This document shows positions 32,400-41,025 of a stretch of DNA of 50,102 nt, one piece after another (position 1 is the first letter of the stretch; each line of letters begins with the position of its first letter). The notes beneath the pieces are model-generated. The model ran no database searches. It was not told the origin of the DNA and saw only the letters and a program-made list of their open reading frames with translations. The position numbers were made by a program, and so were the translations under genes. The stretch covers positions 1 through 50,102 of the forward strand of contig JAFRIG010000069.1 in the NCBI GenBank assembly GCA_017432895.1. The letters are read 5' to 3'. The DNA is from Erysipelotrichaceae bacterium. GTDB lineage: Bacteria; Bacillota_I; Bacilli_A; Erysipelotrichales; Erysipelotrichaceae.

Positions 32400-32657
32400 A
32401 TGTTACTGGTACTTGTTTCCAACCGTTCCGTCTATTACGACGATTTTGATGATCTTCACGACCAGCTTTGCAGCCACGCCGACAAGCTGGAAGGCAAGGA
32501 TTTCACTCATCTTCTAGACGAGATGCGCAATAATGAATTCTACATTTACAGTTTTGAAGATAAACACTTTTTCAACGCCGACACGATCTTCAGAAAACTC
32601 GCTAATGAGATCCAGAGTGAGCGCCGCCATCTGAACAAGCTGCATCAGCAAGCCTGA
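32400..32657 (+). CDS. Hypothetical 85-residue protein
   Basis: Starts with a perfect AGGAGG six bases before the ATG. An N-terminal beta strand (LLVLVSNRSVYY) is followed by charged helices (about 17-48 and 60-85). There is no signal peptide and no recognised family. Its last 56 bp overlap the 3' end of the macro-domain gene on the other strand. It follows the candidate structured RNA, which may control it. Confidence 0.65.
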   Translation: MLLVLVSNRSVYYDDFDDLHDQLCSHADKLEGKDFTHLLDEMRNNEFYIYSFEDKHFFNADTIFRKLANEIQSERRHLNKLHQQA

Positions 32658-33129
32658 ATATCTCATCATCGATCACCGCAAAGACGATGTCGACATCATA
32701 GTCGTTCTCCTCAAGCCATCTGTAACAGCTGCTGATCGCGATATCACAGGCTTCTCTCAAAGGATAGCCATAGATACCCGCCGAGATCAAAGGAAAGGCG
32801 ATGCTTCTGACGTTATACTCTCGGGCCAGATCCAGGGCCTTAAGATAACAGCTTTGTAATAATTCGGCCTCGTGATACTGACCGCCGTTATAGATCGGAC
32901 CCACCGCATGGATGATGTAGTCGCATAATTCAAAACCCGGCGTGATGACCGCCTGCCCTGTCGGACAATGTCCGATCTCGTAACAGGCCTCTTGAAGCTC
33001 AGCAGCTCCGGCTGCCCTGAAGATGAAACCGCAGACGCCACCACCTTGCATCAGATGCTCATTGGCCGCATTGACCACGCATTCACAACCCGTATCGGTG
33101 ATCGAAATCTTTTTTACGCAAATCGACAT
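32602..33129 (-). CDS. Macro-domain protein (ADP-ribose-binding/hydrolase)
   Basis: 175 residues. Macro-domain motifs are clear: VVNAANEHLMQGGGV (18-32) and the phosphate-binding loop FPLISAGIYGYP. The Asn in NAAN and the GGG loop of ADP-ribose deacetylases/hydrolases are kept. It binds ADP-ribose or removes it from proteins or O-acetyl-ADP-ribose. Shine-Dalgarno GAGGTGATA. It is the last gene of the racemase-kinase-macro run, 4 bp after the kinase. The C-terminus overlaps the convergent 85-residue gene. Confidence 0.92.
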   Translation of the reverse strand: MSICVKKISITDTGCECVVNAANEHLMQGGGVCGFIFRAAGAAELQEACYEIGHCPTGQAVITPGFELCDYIIHAVGPIYNGGQYHEAELLQSCYLKALDLAREYNVRSIAFPLISAGIYGYPLREACDIAISSCYRWLEENDYDVDIVFAVIDDEIFRLADAACSDGGAHSGSH

Positions 33130-33133
33130 ATTA

Positions 33134-34555
33134 TCACCTCGTTAATAACACTTCGACGGCTTTTTTCAGGGTATCTTCATCCCCTACATTGCCCGGGAAA
33201 ATAATATAAGGTATCCTTGGGAACTTACTGGTATCATCCGCCTGCCACACGGGAATACCCGGCTGAATCTGCCCCAGTACGCGGGCTTTACGGATACCTA
33301 AACCTTTGGTTCCGACATCGGCGGAAGTGATGCCGCCTTTAGCCACCACAAAGGCCGGTTCGACCTTGAGGTTTTTAACCAGTTGACACACACCATCCGA
33401 GATCGCCACACTGCGTTTCAAAGCAGTCTCTTCATTATCCCCCGGTAAAGAAAGCAAAGTCCTTTCGGTATAGACGACGATGGTCTTGCCCTGACTTATT
33501 TTCTCTTCTTCCCACTTAAGCATTTCTTCGATCTCTGCATCAAAAGCTTGTTTTGATTCAAGGATCTTTGAACACTTGAATTCCCTTCCTTCAACTTCTT
33601 CAAGTTCCAGCAGTTTATTTAACTGAGCCGTCGTCTTGGCCGTATGGGAACCCACCAGGATGATACCCCCGGAACCTGCTTCTTCCTTTATCATTTGGCT
33701 TCTGCATAACAAAGGGATATCGCTGACCCCGCCGATGGCTTTGACCAAAGCGGCCGCTGAACGAAAGACAAAGATCTTCCCCTCTTCCATAGCCTTATAT
33801 AAAGCGATACAGAAGACCTTGACATCAGTATGATCAATCGCATTGACGATGATCCTTCTTTTATCCTGCGCGCTTCTTAAGACATCCAGTATCTTATCGA
33901 TATCAAAAGCCCGCAAATCATCAAGACTGATACTTAAGACCTCATCTTCTTTGATCTGACCATTTGTCTTTTCACAAATATAGGCCTTGAGATCGGACGA
34001 CTTGTAGCCAAAGCTCTTGTCCTTGGCGAATTCAGTTTCCCCGCAAGGCACAAGTTCATTGCCATACTTGACATAATGGACATCATCGATGGTGAAGCGG
34101 TTTCCTTCCTTGAAAAAAGGCATCAGGATCTCTCCATCGACTTTGCCGTAGCGTTTTTCCAAGCCTTGTGAGAGGATATCAGTCTCCAAGGGATAATGAC
34201 CTCTTAAAGTTGAATCGCCCCTGGAGATATAAAGATATTTCTTATTCGTTTCTTTAGCCGCCTTATCGACCGCTTCAATGATCTGTTCATGGCAGCGCTT
34301 TGATTCAGCCGGTGTCATGGCTCTGGAATTGGTGAGGATGAAAAAGAGCTTTTCGCATGCAAAAGCTTTCTTCATCGTTTCATATGACCAGTCGGTATAG
34401 ACGTTGATATCGTGGACGCATTGTACACCGGTGGGATCATCGTCCAGCACCACAAAGACATGATCGTCTTTGGCGATCAATTCCTTTAGGATAGGATCAG
34501 GATCGACGGATAATTTTGGATAGCTGTCCAGAATGGAAGCACTCAGATGTCTCAA
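33134..34555 (-). CDS. Four-carbon acid sugar kinase (DUF1537 family)
   Basis: 473 residues. The N-terminal substrate domain has LDDDPTGVQ (37-45) and SRGDSTLRGHYPLE. The C-terminal nucleotide domain has VAKGGITSADVG and IFPGNVG. The family phosphorylates 3-oxo-tetronates or related C4 acid sugars. It starts with TTG, overlapping the racemase stop (TTGA), with AAGGAG upstream. The exact substrate is not readable. Dehydrogenase and RpiB-like isomerase genes nearby could belong to the same pathway. Confidence 0.9.
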   Translation of the reverse strand: MRHLSASILDSYPKLSVDPDPILKELIAKDDHVFVVLDDDPTGVQCVHDINVYTDWSYETMKKAFACEKLFFILTNSRAMTPAESKRCHEQIIEAVDKAAKETNKKYLYISRGDSTLRGHYPLETDILSQGLEKRYGKVDGEILMPFFKEGNRFTIDDVHYVKYGNELVPCGETEFAKDKSFGYKSSDLKAYICEKTNGQIKEDEVLSISLDDLRAFDIDKILDVLRSAQDKRRIIVNAIDHTDVKVFCIALYKAMEEGKIFVFRSAAALVKAIGGVSDIPLLCRSQMIKEEAGSGGIILVGSHTAKTTAQLNKLLELEEVEGREFKCSKILESKQAFDAEIEEMLKWEEEKISQGKTIVVYTERTLLSLPGDNEETALKRSVAISDGVCQLVKNLKVEPAFVVAKGGITSADVGTKGLGIRKARVLGQIQPGIPVWQADDTSKFPRIPYIIFPGNVGDEDTLKKAVEVLLTR

Positions 34556-35202
34556 AGACCCAGCTCCTTCTTGACTCTTTCCACCGCCAGTCTTGGTGAA
34601 GTGAGAACCGGTTTTCTGATATCGGTCAGTAATGGCAGTATGGCTGTCATAGAACCCTGGGCCAATACGACGACATCGTTTTCTTCTTCGGCCTTCTTGA
34701 TCTCATTGATGACCAGTTCATTGTGTTTATCGACATCGCCACTCATTAAGATGTCCAAAGCTCCATCGACCAGATATTCTTTGACTTCGACTTCCTTGCC
34801 CAGCTTTTTGGCCGTATTTCTGACCAGATCACTGGAAGGCTGAACAGTCGAAGCGACGGTGGCTACGACGCCGATCTTTGAACCCAGAGAGACGGCTTTT
34901 TCCGCCATCGGTTCATCGATCTTCAGGGTCTTGCAGGTAGCCTGTTTACGGGCGAGATCGAAGGCTTCACCTACGGATGAGCACTGATTGAAGATCAGGT
35001 CCGGTTCCAAAGTCTTGGCGACTTGCACATAGGAATTCATCCTGGAAATGATGGCCGGCGTGATGTGACCGTTTTTCTTGACTTCTTCCAGAAGCGAATC
35101 ATCGATGATGTTGACCATCTCGACTTCCGGGACAATCTCTTTAAACAGAGCCTTAAGCTCATTGAGGGAAACAGGACTGGTATGGATAAGCACGACTTTC
35201 AT
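34552..35202 (-). CDS. Asp/Glu racemase-like protein
   Basis: 216 residues of the aspartate/glutamate/hydantoin racemase fold. The first active-site Cys is present in NQCSSVGEA (about Cys74). The second, normally found in an LxCxG-type loop, is replaced in VVLAQGSMTAI. A one-Cys enzyme cannot run a standard two-base racemisation, so an isomerase or decarboxylase activity (as in arylmalonate decarboxylase relatives) is possible. It is coupled to the DUF1537 kinase by a 4-nt overlap; it probably prepares or processes that kinase's substrate. Good Shine-Dalgarno AAAGGAAGA. Confidence 0.8.
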   Translation of the reverse strand: MKVVLIHTSPVSLNELKALFKEIVPEVEMVNIIDDSLLEEVKKNGHITPAIISRMNSYVQVAKTLEPDLIFNQCSSVGEAFDLARKQATCKTLKIDEPMAEKAVSLGSKIGVVATVASTVQPSSDLVRNTAKKLGKEVEVKEYLVDGALDILMSGDVDKHNELVINEIKKAEEENDVVVLAQGSMTAILPLLTDIRKPVLTSPRLAVERVKKELGL

Positions 35203-35246
35203 GGTTTAATCTTCCTTTCTTTCTTTATTTTATTTACAATATTGAT

Positions 35247-35471
35247 ATGGCTAAAACACTGTATCTGATCAGGGATATCCTGATGTATGCGGGTTGTGTG
35301 ATCGGGATCTCGATGATCGGCTATGTGCGGGTCCACTTTTCCAATCGGCAGAAGAAGACGCCCAATACGCCACTTGACTACAATCAAATGGAACTGCGTT
35401 TACGCAAGACCGCGATCGTCATTCTGGCGATCACCATAGTCCTGGCGATGATACCCGCCAATCTCGGATAA
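35247..35471 (+). CDS. Small membrane protein of unknown function
   Basis: 74 residues with two predicted membrane segments (about 10-26 and 53-70), joined by a basic/polar loop (NRQKKTPNTPLDYN). The start has no Shine-Dalgarno; TACAAT lies exactly 6 nt before the ATG, suggesting a leaderless mRNA. A strong terminator overlaps the stop codon, which supports a real gene. It stands alone on plus between two minus-strand units. Confidence 0.7.
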   Translation: MAKTLYLIRDILMYAGCVIGISMIGYVRVHFSNRQKKTPNTPLDYNQMELRLRKTAIVILAITIVLAMIPANLG

Positions 35472-35492
35472 AGAAGCTCAGCTTCTTTTTTT
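35471..35492 (+). terminator. Terminator of the small membrane protein gene
   Basis: AAGAAGCT and AGCTTCTT pair back to back and are followed by TTTTT. The gene on the other strand ends 2 bp later and may use the same hairpin. Confidence 0.85.
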
Positions 35493-35493
35493 A

Positions 35494-36555
35494 TTATTCG
35501 TAATCTTCCAGTTCCCTGATCGTATCGTAGACCATCTGTTTGGAAATGGGATAAGGGATATGATCGAGTTCCGGATTGATGATCGTTGCCTCTAAAACAT
35601 CATCCAACGGATCATCCTTTTCCAGATCAAGATCCTTTAGACAGACCGGCAGGCCGACTTTCTTATTGAAATCGTAGACTCTTCTTAGTTCTTCATACTG
35701 TTTGTCGATCAGCAATTGCACTAAAGTCCCATAAGAGACGATCTCACCATGTAAGTGCTGCCTTTCCATCCACTCCCTGACGGTCAAACCATAGTACAAG
35801 GCATGAGCCAAAGCGGAGTTGTAGGCCGGATCGACACTTAGTGAAACGGTACCGGTCGCGATGATGATGGACTTGATGACATCCTCAACTTCCTTGCTGA
35901 CATGGTGAGCATTGAGATCCTCATAGGCCTTTTCACCCTTTTCCAATATCGGTTCGTAGCACAGAATGGAGACCGTCCTGCCAAACTCGCTTTCAAAGTC
36001 CAGAACGTCGTTTTTGGCGGAAAAGACGCATTCCACATGTTTGGCCATCGTATCGCCCATGCCGGCCCAGAAATACCTGGCGGGGGCATTGACGATGACT
36101 TCGGGGTCGATGAAGCAGTGGACCGGTGCCGACTTTAAACGATAGATCTCTTTGAAGGAGCCATCGTCGTTATGTAAGATCGATATCTTCGTGACGGCTG
36201 CACAGGTCGAGGCGATGGATGCGAAGGTAAAGACCGGTTTGTTCAATATATCGCCAACTACCTTGGTGACATCCAGAGCTTTGCCACCGCCGATCCCGAT
36301 CAGCAGATCGGCTTTTTTAAGCTCTTCATCATCTTTCCACTTGTTGATATTGGTATAGGAAGCTTCCTTGCCATAGACTTGCGAAAAGACGATTTCATAG
36401 TCTTTCAGGGCATCCATAATTTTTACACCGGCGGCCGCAAAAGCCTTTTCGCCGTAAAGTAAAGCCACTTTCTTTCCATAAGGAGCGATGACTTCCTTTA
36501 GTTTATCTTCATAATCGACGCCCAGCGTATAACGGGGCAAATAATTCTGGATCAT
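35494..36555 (-). CDS. Iron-containing alcohol dehydrogenase, glycerol dehydrogenase-like
   Basis: 353 residues, the GldA length. The NAD site is GIGGGKALDVTK (about 88-99). Metal ligands are seen as AGMGDTMAK (Asp), ALAHALYYG (His) and LHGEIVSYG (His). It oxidises a polyol such as glycerol or a glycerol-like sugar alcohol. It has an AAAGGA Shine-Dalgarno placed just after a strong terminator that follows the RpiB-like gene. Possible partners are the four-carbon sugar acid genes next door. Confidence 0.88.
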   Translation of the reverse strand: MIQNYLPRYTLGVDYEDKLKEVIAPYGKKVALLYGEKAFAAAGVKIMDALKDYEIVFSQVYGKEASYTNINKWKDDEELKKADLLIGIGGGKALDVTKVVGDILNKPVFTFASIASTCAAVTKISILHNDDGSFKEIYRLKSAPVHCFIDPEVIVNAPARYFWAGMGDTMAKHVECVFSAKNDVLDFESEFGRTVSILCYEPILEKGEKAYEDLNAHHVSKEVEDVIKSIIIATGTVSLSVDPAYNSALAHALYYGLTVREWMERQHLHGEIVSYGTLVQLLIDKQYEELRRVYDFNKKVGLPVCLKDLDLEKDDPLDDVLEATIINPELDHIPYPISKQMVYDTIRELEDYE

Positions 36556-36570
36556 ATACTTTATCCTTTC

Positions 36571-36594
36571 AAAAAAAAGATGCCCGAAGGCATC
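36571..36594 (-). terminator. Terminator between the RpiB-like and GldA-like genes
   Basis: On the minus strand GATGCC-TTCG-GGCATC is followed by eight Ts. The Shine-Dalgarno of the GldA-like gene begins two bases later, leaving no room for a promoter. Confidence 0.92.
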
Positions 36595-36599
36595 GTTAA

Positions 36600-37256
36600 T
36601 TATAATAAGCTATCGACGTATGCCTTCAGTTCAGGATCCTGGCAGCCCTCGTTGAAGCATTCCAGGAAACGCGGAGTCAGCGACTTTCTTACGACGTCCT
36701 GGTCCATGGACTTGAGACCTTCGACTAATGGTTTGGCGATGTCGGCCTTGACTTCATTGAGTTTGGCCGCATTGCGGTTCTGGGATTCTTTGCGTCCCGG
36801 CTCATTGGGATAGCCCATGCCTTTCGGCGAACTGAAGGCGATATTGAAGATATTTCTCAGGTTGACATCGGCACCCCAGCCAAAGCCTTTGGCATAAGGT
36901 AAAGCTAATGCGTTACCGTTGTTGATCTGCAGGAACAGATAGGCATCGCTTGGTTCGATGCAATAGCCGCAGACGACACCCGGCATCATGTTGCAGGCCA
37001 TCAGAGCACCCTGGCCCGTACCGCAGCCGGTGACGACGAAGTCGACGGCTTTGGAATTCAATAATAAGGCAGCCTGCACACCGATATTCAGATATGTCAG
37101 ATAGCCCGGTTCACCCAGCTGTAAGGGCGCTTCGGCGGTATTCATACCGGTATTGTAGACGGTATGGCCCATCGGTTCGACGACTTCTTTAAGAACCGAT
37201 AAGACCAGCTCGTTTTTGGAAGCCTGCGAGAATTCATTGATCATGGCAATTTTCAT
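36600..37256 (-). CDS. RpiB/LacA/LacB-type sugar-phosphate isomerase
   Basis: 218 residues from MKIAMINEFS. The core motif DFVVTGCGTGQGALMACN (read in two parts: VVTGCGTGQG and ALMACN) holds the catalytic Cys. It is longer than RpiB (about 150), with an extra C-terminal helical part (about 160-218) as in some erythrulose/tetrulose-phosphate isomerases. It interconverts aldose and ketose phosphates. A frame 15 nt longer exists; neither start has a good Shine-Dalgarno. The IS110 element inserted just upstream may have separated it from its original promoter or neighbours. Confidence 0.85.
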   Translation of the reverse strand: MKIAMINEFSQASKNELVLSVLKEVVEPMGHTVYNTGMNTAEAPLQLGEPGYLTYLNIGVQAALLLNSKAVDFVVTGCGTGQGALMACNMMPGVVCGYCIEPSDAYLFLQINNGNALALPYAKGFGWGADVNLRNIFNIAFSSPKGMGYPNEPGRKESQNRNAAKLNEVKADIAKPLVEGLKSMDQDVVRKSLTPRFLECFNEGCQDPELKAYVDSLL

Positions 37257-37404
37257 AGTTTTTCGTATCATTAATTTAGGTCAGAATTAATAGTTTATCC
37301 TTTCTGGCCGATTATCATTTATAAGCATACAGCCGGCCAGCTGATATGCTTATAGTGTGCTGTGGATTTGTGTCTATATACATACAGCTTATCTTCTGAT
37401 ATGA
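37257..37404. other. Intergenic region upstream of the isomerase gene
   Basis: It holds a perfect 9-bp inverted repeat ATAAGCATA/TATGCTTAT (37321-37353) around a GC-rich core CAGCCGGCCAGCTG, which may be an operator for the isomerase gene. No gene seen. It ends where the IS110 element probably begins. Confidence 0.5.
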
Positions 37405-37410
37405 CTGTTG

Positions 37411-37555
37411 AGGAGAAATTCCTACCACAGCCTTTTTATTTCACGGCTAATCGGTTAATTAGATCCTGAATGTTTGATTCAGAGACTTCATCACCCGCGA
37501 AAATGCCTAAAAGGTAAGTGGACATTCAAACAGCACGCATCATTTTTAGGAGGTG
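37411..37555 (+). ncRNA. Candidate bridge RNA of the IS110 element
   Basis: IS110 elements encode a bridge RNA in the noncoding left end. This stretch has stems such as CTAAT/ATTAG and CTGAAT/ATTCAG, and TGTTTGA can pair with TCAAACA further on. The guide loops were not resolved. Inferred mainly from position. Confidence 0.4.
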
Positions 37556-37560
37556 TCGTT

Positions 37561-38736
37561 ATGACCTATTTTATTGGCTTGGATATAGCCAAGTATAAGC
37601 ACGACTGCTTCATCATGGATGAAAACGGAAACGCCATCAAAGACTCGTTCTCGTTCAGTAATGATTCAGAAGGCTTCAACACGCTCCTTAATGAACTGCA
37701 GAAACTTGATCCGAATCAAGAGAAAAGGATCGGACTTGAATCTACAGGACATTACGGTAGTAATCTCAAGATATTCCTGGAAGCTAATGGCTATAGCTTC
37801 ATGGAATTCAACCCGCTTCTGGTTCATCGTTTCTTCAACTCCAAGTCGCTTAGAAGAACCAAGACAGATAAGGCCGATTCTCGCAAAATCGCCATCTATC
37901 TGAAGTCTACGGAATTCAAACCCGATCCCAATTCATCATACCATCTGAAATGTCTTAAGTCTCTATGCAGGCTCAGGTGGTCTTTAGTCGATGAAAGAAG
38001 CCTGCAGCTGGTTAGACTGACAAATACTCTGGATAAGATCTTTCCCGAATATAAGGCTTTCTTTGATGGAAAAATTGATTCGGCGACTTCTCTGTATCTT
38101 CTGGAAAACTATTCTGTTCCCAGTAAGATATCAAGAATGACTAAGCAGTCATATGAGAAGATGTCTTCAGAATTAAGACACACCATCACCTATGTCAGAT
38201 TCACCAAACTGAAAGATCTGGCAAAGAAAACAGTAGGCAACGAGGATGAGATCCTGGAGTTTGAACTCGGGTTGTCTCTTGAGCTTTTCAAAGAACTGGA
38301 TAAGAGAATAGAGACTGTTGAATCAAAGATCCTGGAAGAATTCTCTTTGATGAAGTGCCACATCCGGACCATTAAGGGCATATCCGATCTGACAGCCGCT
38401 TGTATCCTTTCGGAGATAGGAAACATCGGCAGATTCGATACACCCAATCAGTTACAGGCCTATGCCGGGATGGAGCCTTCCACGAATCAGTCCGGGACGC
38501 ACGAGGGCGGCGGACGCATGGTCAAGCACGGATCGTCACATCTAAGAAGATACCTTATGATGGCAGCCAACAATGTGCTCAAGTATAATCCTGTGCTTTA
38601 TGACTATTACCTTAAGAAGAGATCCGAAGGCAAACCGCATAATGTCGCTATATCACATGTTGCCAGACGGCTGATCAGGATCATCTTCTATCTGGAGAAG
38701 AAAGACAGCGACTTTTCTATTGAGAAAATGAGATAG
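37561..38736 (+). CDS. IS110 family transposase (DEDD recombinase)
   Basis: 391 residues from MTYFIGLDIAKYKHD, with AGGAGGTG 5 nt upstream; a longer frame to 37474 runs through the noncoding left end. The RuvC-like N-domain gives GLDIAKYKHD (Asp), GLESTGHY (Glu) and the DKADSRKIA block (Asp). The C-terminal domain has IKGISDLTAACILSEIGNIGRF, split here as IKGISDLTA and SEIGNIGRF, and a Ser region GMEPSTNQSGTHEGG. It looks intact and could be active. Confidence 0.95.
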   Translation: MTYFIGLDIAKYKHDCFIMDENGNAIKDSFSFSNDSEGFNTLLNELQKLDPNQEKRIGLESTGHYGSNLKIFLEANGYSFMEFNPLLVHRFFNSKSLRRTKTDKADSRKIAIYLKSTEFKPDPNSSYHLKCLKSLCRLRWSLVDERSLQLVRLTNTLDKIFPEYKAFFDGKIDSATSLYLLENYSVPSKISRMTKQSYEKMSSELRHTITYVRFTKLKDLAKKTVGNEDEILEFELGLSLELFKELDKRIETVESKILEEFSLMKCHIRTIKGISDLTAACILSEIGNIGRFDTPNQLQAYAGMEPSTNQSGTHEGGGRMVKHGSSHLRRYLMMAANNVLKYNPVLYDYYLKKRSEGKPHNVAISHVARRLIRIIFYLEKKDSDFSIEKMR

Positions 38737-38885
38737 CCGCTCATTAAATCAATCAACACTTTTTATAGAATCATGAAATACTGATTCTTTTGGTGGTGGA
38801 GCAGCAGAAATATTCAATTCATTCTTGACTAGTGATAGTTAATTTCTCCTTGTAATATATGTTTAAACTTCTAAAAGTGAATCGA
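38737..38885. other. IS110 right end and downstream spacer
   Basis: About 150 bp with no gene. It contains the likely right end of the IS110 element and the start of the DNA that follows the aldolase terminator. One hairpin-like GAATCA..TGATTC (38771-38794) is seen. Confidence 0.4.
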
Positions 38886-38921
38886 CAAATTAAAGAAGTG
38901 GGCGGAGCAAGCTCCGCCCAC
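38886..38921 (-). terminator. Terminator of the PTS-aldolase operon
   Basis: On the minus strand GGGCGGAGC and GCTCCGCCC pair with a very short loop, followed by ACTTCTTTAATTT. It lies just after the aldolase stop codon. Confidence 0.85.
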
Positions 38922-38930
38922 CGGTTCATT

Positions 38931-39815
38931 TTACTCTTTGCTGCCGTTGTCTGCAGCTTCGAAAGTATAACGATTGTTGGAACCGATCAGACGGATGTAA
39001 TCCCTGACAAACTCCTTGACCGCTTTTTCCGCGACCATGCAGATACCGAGATAGTCCGTGTTCGGCTCTTCTTCCCACTTGGCCTTCATAGCTTTTTCGG
39101 CTGCGTGGAAAGCATCTGTACAGACGTTGATCTTGTTGATACCGCCTGCGACAGCTTTACGGATATTTTCTTCACCGGAACCTGAACCGCCGTGCAGGAC
39201 AAGCGGCATCTTCAAAGCGGCCTTAAGTTCTGCAAGTCTTTCGAAATCAAGTTTCGGAACGAAGCCTTCCGGATATTTGCCGTGGGCCGTACCGATCGCC
39301 ACTGCCAGCGCATCGACGCCGGTAGCCTTGACGAATTCTACCGCCTGTTCAACATTGGTATACATGTCTGCCGTACGGCCGTCTCCATCAGCTGCCTGAC
39401 CGACGTGGCCAAGCTCCGCTTCAACGCTGATGCCGTTGGCATGAGCCATGTCGACGACCATTCTTGATCTTCTGACATTTTCTTCGTAAGGAAGAGATGA
39501 AGCATCGATCATGACGTTTGAGAAACCCCATTTGATCGCGTCGACTTCCGCTTCGAAGGAAGGACCGTGGTCCAGATTCAGACATACCGGAACATTTGCT
39601 CTTTCTGCCATCGCCTTGATCATCGGAACCATCTCGGTAGGATGGGCCATCTTAGCCATCTGTCCTACACCAAACTGCACGATGATCGGAGAACATTCTT
39701 CTTCCGCCGCTTCGATCGCCGCTCTGGCCATCTCCATGTTGATGCAGTTGATCGCCATGACTGCGTAGTTATCGCGATTGGCCGCATCAAGGATGTATTT
39801 CATGTTTACGTACAT
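38931..39815 (-). CDS. Class II fructose/tagatose-bisphosphate aldolase family protein
   Basis: 294 residues. The zinc and catalytic segments of class II aldolases are present: LNLDHGPSF (about His83), VEAELGHVG, IGTAHGKYP (zinc His), VLHGGSGSG (zinc His plus phosphate loop) and INVCTDAF. It cleaves a ketose-1,6-bisphosphate, or a related phosphosugar, to triose phosphates. It is the last gene of the fructose-type PTS operon, so it acts on the product of that PTS after a further phosphorylation. The Shine-Dalgarno is weak (AGAAAG). Confidence 0.9.
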   Translation of the reverse strand: MYVNMKYILDAANRDNYAVMAINCINMEMARAAIEAAEEECSPIIVQFGVGQMAKMAHPTEMVPMIKAMAERANVPVCLNLDHGPSFEAEVDAIKWGFSNVMIDASSLPYEENVRRSRMVVDMAHANGISVEAELGHVGQAADGDGRTADMYTNVEQAVEFVKATGVDALAVAIGTAHGKYPEGFVPKLDFERLAELKAALKMPLVLHGGSGSGEENIRKAVAGGINKINVCTDAFHAAEKAMKAKWEEEPNTDYLGICMVAEKAVKEFVRDYIRLIGSNNRYTFEAADNGSKE

Positions 39816-39873
39816 AGTTCAATTCTTTCTATATGAAACCTATTGTTTCTAATTCAAGCGCAAAATTTAAAGA

Positions 39874-40989
39874 TTAGATATCGATATCGAGATCGACAAT
39901 TTCTTCTTCCTGAACGTCTTCCTCGGAAGGAGTCTTCTTGATTATGGCATACAAGACACCGGTAATGATGGAACCGATAGCCAGATACAGGAACCAGAGA
40001 CCGACATTGTTGGAAGTCGGGGCTACGAAGATACCGCCATGGGCAGCTTCAGTAGAAACCTTGGAAGCCATTGCCAGACCACCGGCAACAGCGGAACCGA
40101 TCATGGAAGCAGGAACGACTCTCGTCGGATCTTCAGCAACAAACGGCAGGACACCTTCAGTGATGAAGCAAAGGCCCATCGGGATGCAGGTGTAAGCAGC
40201 GTCTTTCTGCTGACGAGTGAATTTCTTCGGAGCGATCAGAGCAGCCAGACCGACACCTAAAGCCGGAGTCATACCGCCAAGGATCTTGGCAGTTTCAGCG
40301 GCAGCACCGATACCACCGTTAGCCTCGTTGTCAGCATACAGAGCGTTGGCAGCCATGGAAGCAGTCTTGTTGACAGGACCACCCATATCGAAGCCCATGC
40401 ACGCACCGATGACAGCACCGGCAACGAACAGTGAGGAACCGGACAGGCTTTCGATCCACTTCTGGAACGCGAGCATCAGAGCTGATAACGGTTTCATAAG
40501 AACACCGAAGAAGACAAATGTAGCGACACAGGTTGCTAAGACCGGAATGATAAGAACCGGCATTAAGCCCTGTAACGGTTTAGGCATCTTCCAGGTCTTC
40601 ATCCATTTTACGAAGTAACCTACTAAGAAGCCCATCAGCATAGCGCCAACGAAACCGGTCTTGGTCGGACCACCGGCATAGTAACCGATAGCGAAACCCG
40701 GAACGATACCCGGACGGTCAGCGATAGAGAATGCGATACCGGCACACAGGAAGGCATAAGCCCAGTTGAAGCCGTTGCCGTTCATTTCGCCCAGCATGTG
40801 GATGTAGTCGGAGATCTTGGTGATCGAATAGCCTGAATATGCCAAGCCACCGATCGTTGGATCTGAAAGAGGAACACCGGACCAGGAGTAAGCCTTCTGG
40901 ATAGCACCGGTAATACCAGCCATGACGACCATCGGGATCAGGAATGAGATACCCGTCATGATGTGTTTTCTAACATCAGTAAATTTCAT
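39874..40989 (-). CDS. PTS EIIC component, fructose family
   Basis: 371 residues, about nine membrane segments. Family sites GFDMGGPVNKTA (about 197-208) and CFITEGVLPFVAEDP (about 270-284) are clear. It imports a fructose-like sugar. The cytoplasmic C-terminus ends in EEEIVDLDIDI, almost the same as the end of the EIIA protein of this operon. It is separated from EIIB by 36 bp and followed by the aldolase gene. Confidence 0.93.
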   Translation of the reverse strand: MKFTDVRKHIMTGISFLIPMVVMAGITGAIQKAYSWSGVPLSDPTIGGLAYSGYSITKISDYIHMLGEMNGNGFNWAYAFLCAGIAFSIADRPGIVPGFAIGYYAGGPTKTGFVGAMLMGFLVGYFVKWMKTWKMPKPLQGLMPVLIIPVLATCVATFVFFGVLMKPLSALMLAFQKWIESLSGSSLFVAGAVIGACMGFDMGGPVNKTASMAANALYADNEANGGIGAAAETAKILGGMTPALGVGLAALIAPKKFTRQQKDAAYTCIPMGLCFITEGVLPFVAEDPTRVVPASMIGSAVAGGLAMASKVSTEAAHGGIFVAPTSNNVGLWFLYLAIGSIITGVLYAIIKKTPSEEDVQEEEIVDLDIDI

Positions 40990-41025
40990 TATAATTTTTC
41001 CCTCTCTTGTTTAAAAAACAGATAA

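Larger units (their letters stand above)
37405..38830 (+). mobile_element. IS110-family insertion sequence
   Basis: Contains a complete IS110-type transposase with noncoding DNA on both sides (about 155 bp left, 95 bp right). No terminal inverted repeats are seen, as usual for IS110. The ends are proposed from a shared TGACT at 37402-37406 and 38826-38830, which would fit a CT core, but they are not proven. AGGAGAAATT (37411-37420) has an exact complement at 38841-38850, an alternative clue that the right end lies slightly further out. Confidence 0.6.

Noticed and set aside
37474-37560. 29-codon extension of the IS110 transposase
   Set aside because: It lies in the noncoding left end, has no family match, and the ATG at 37561 has AGGAGGTG.
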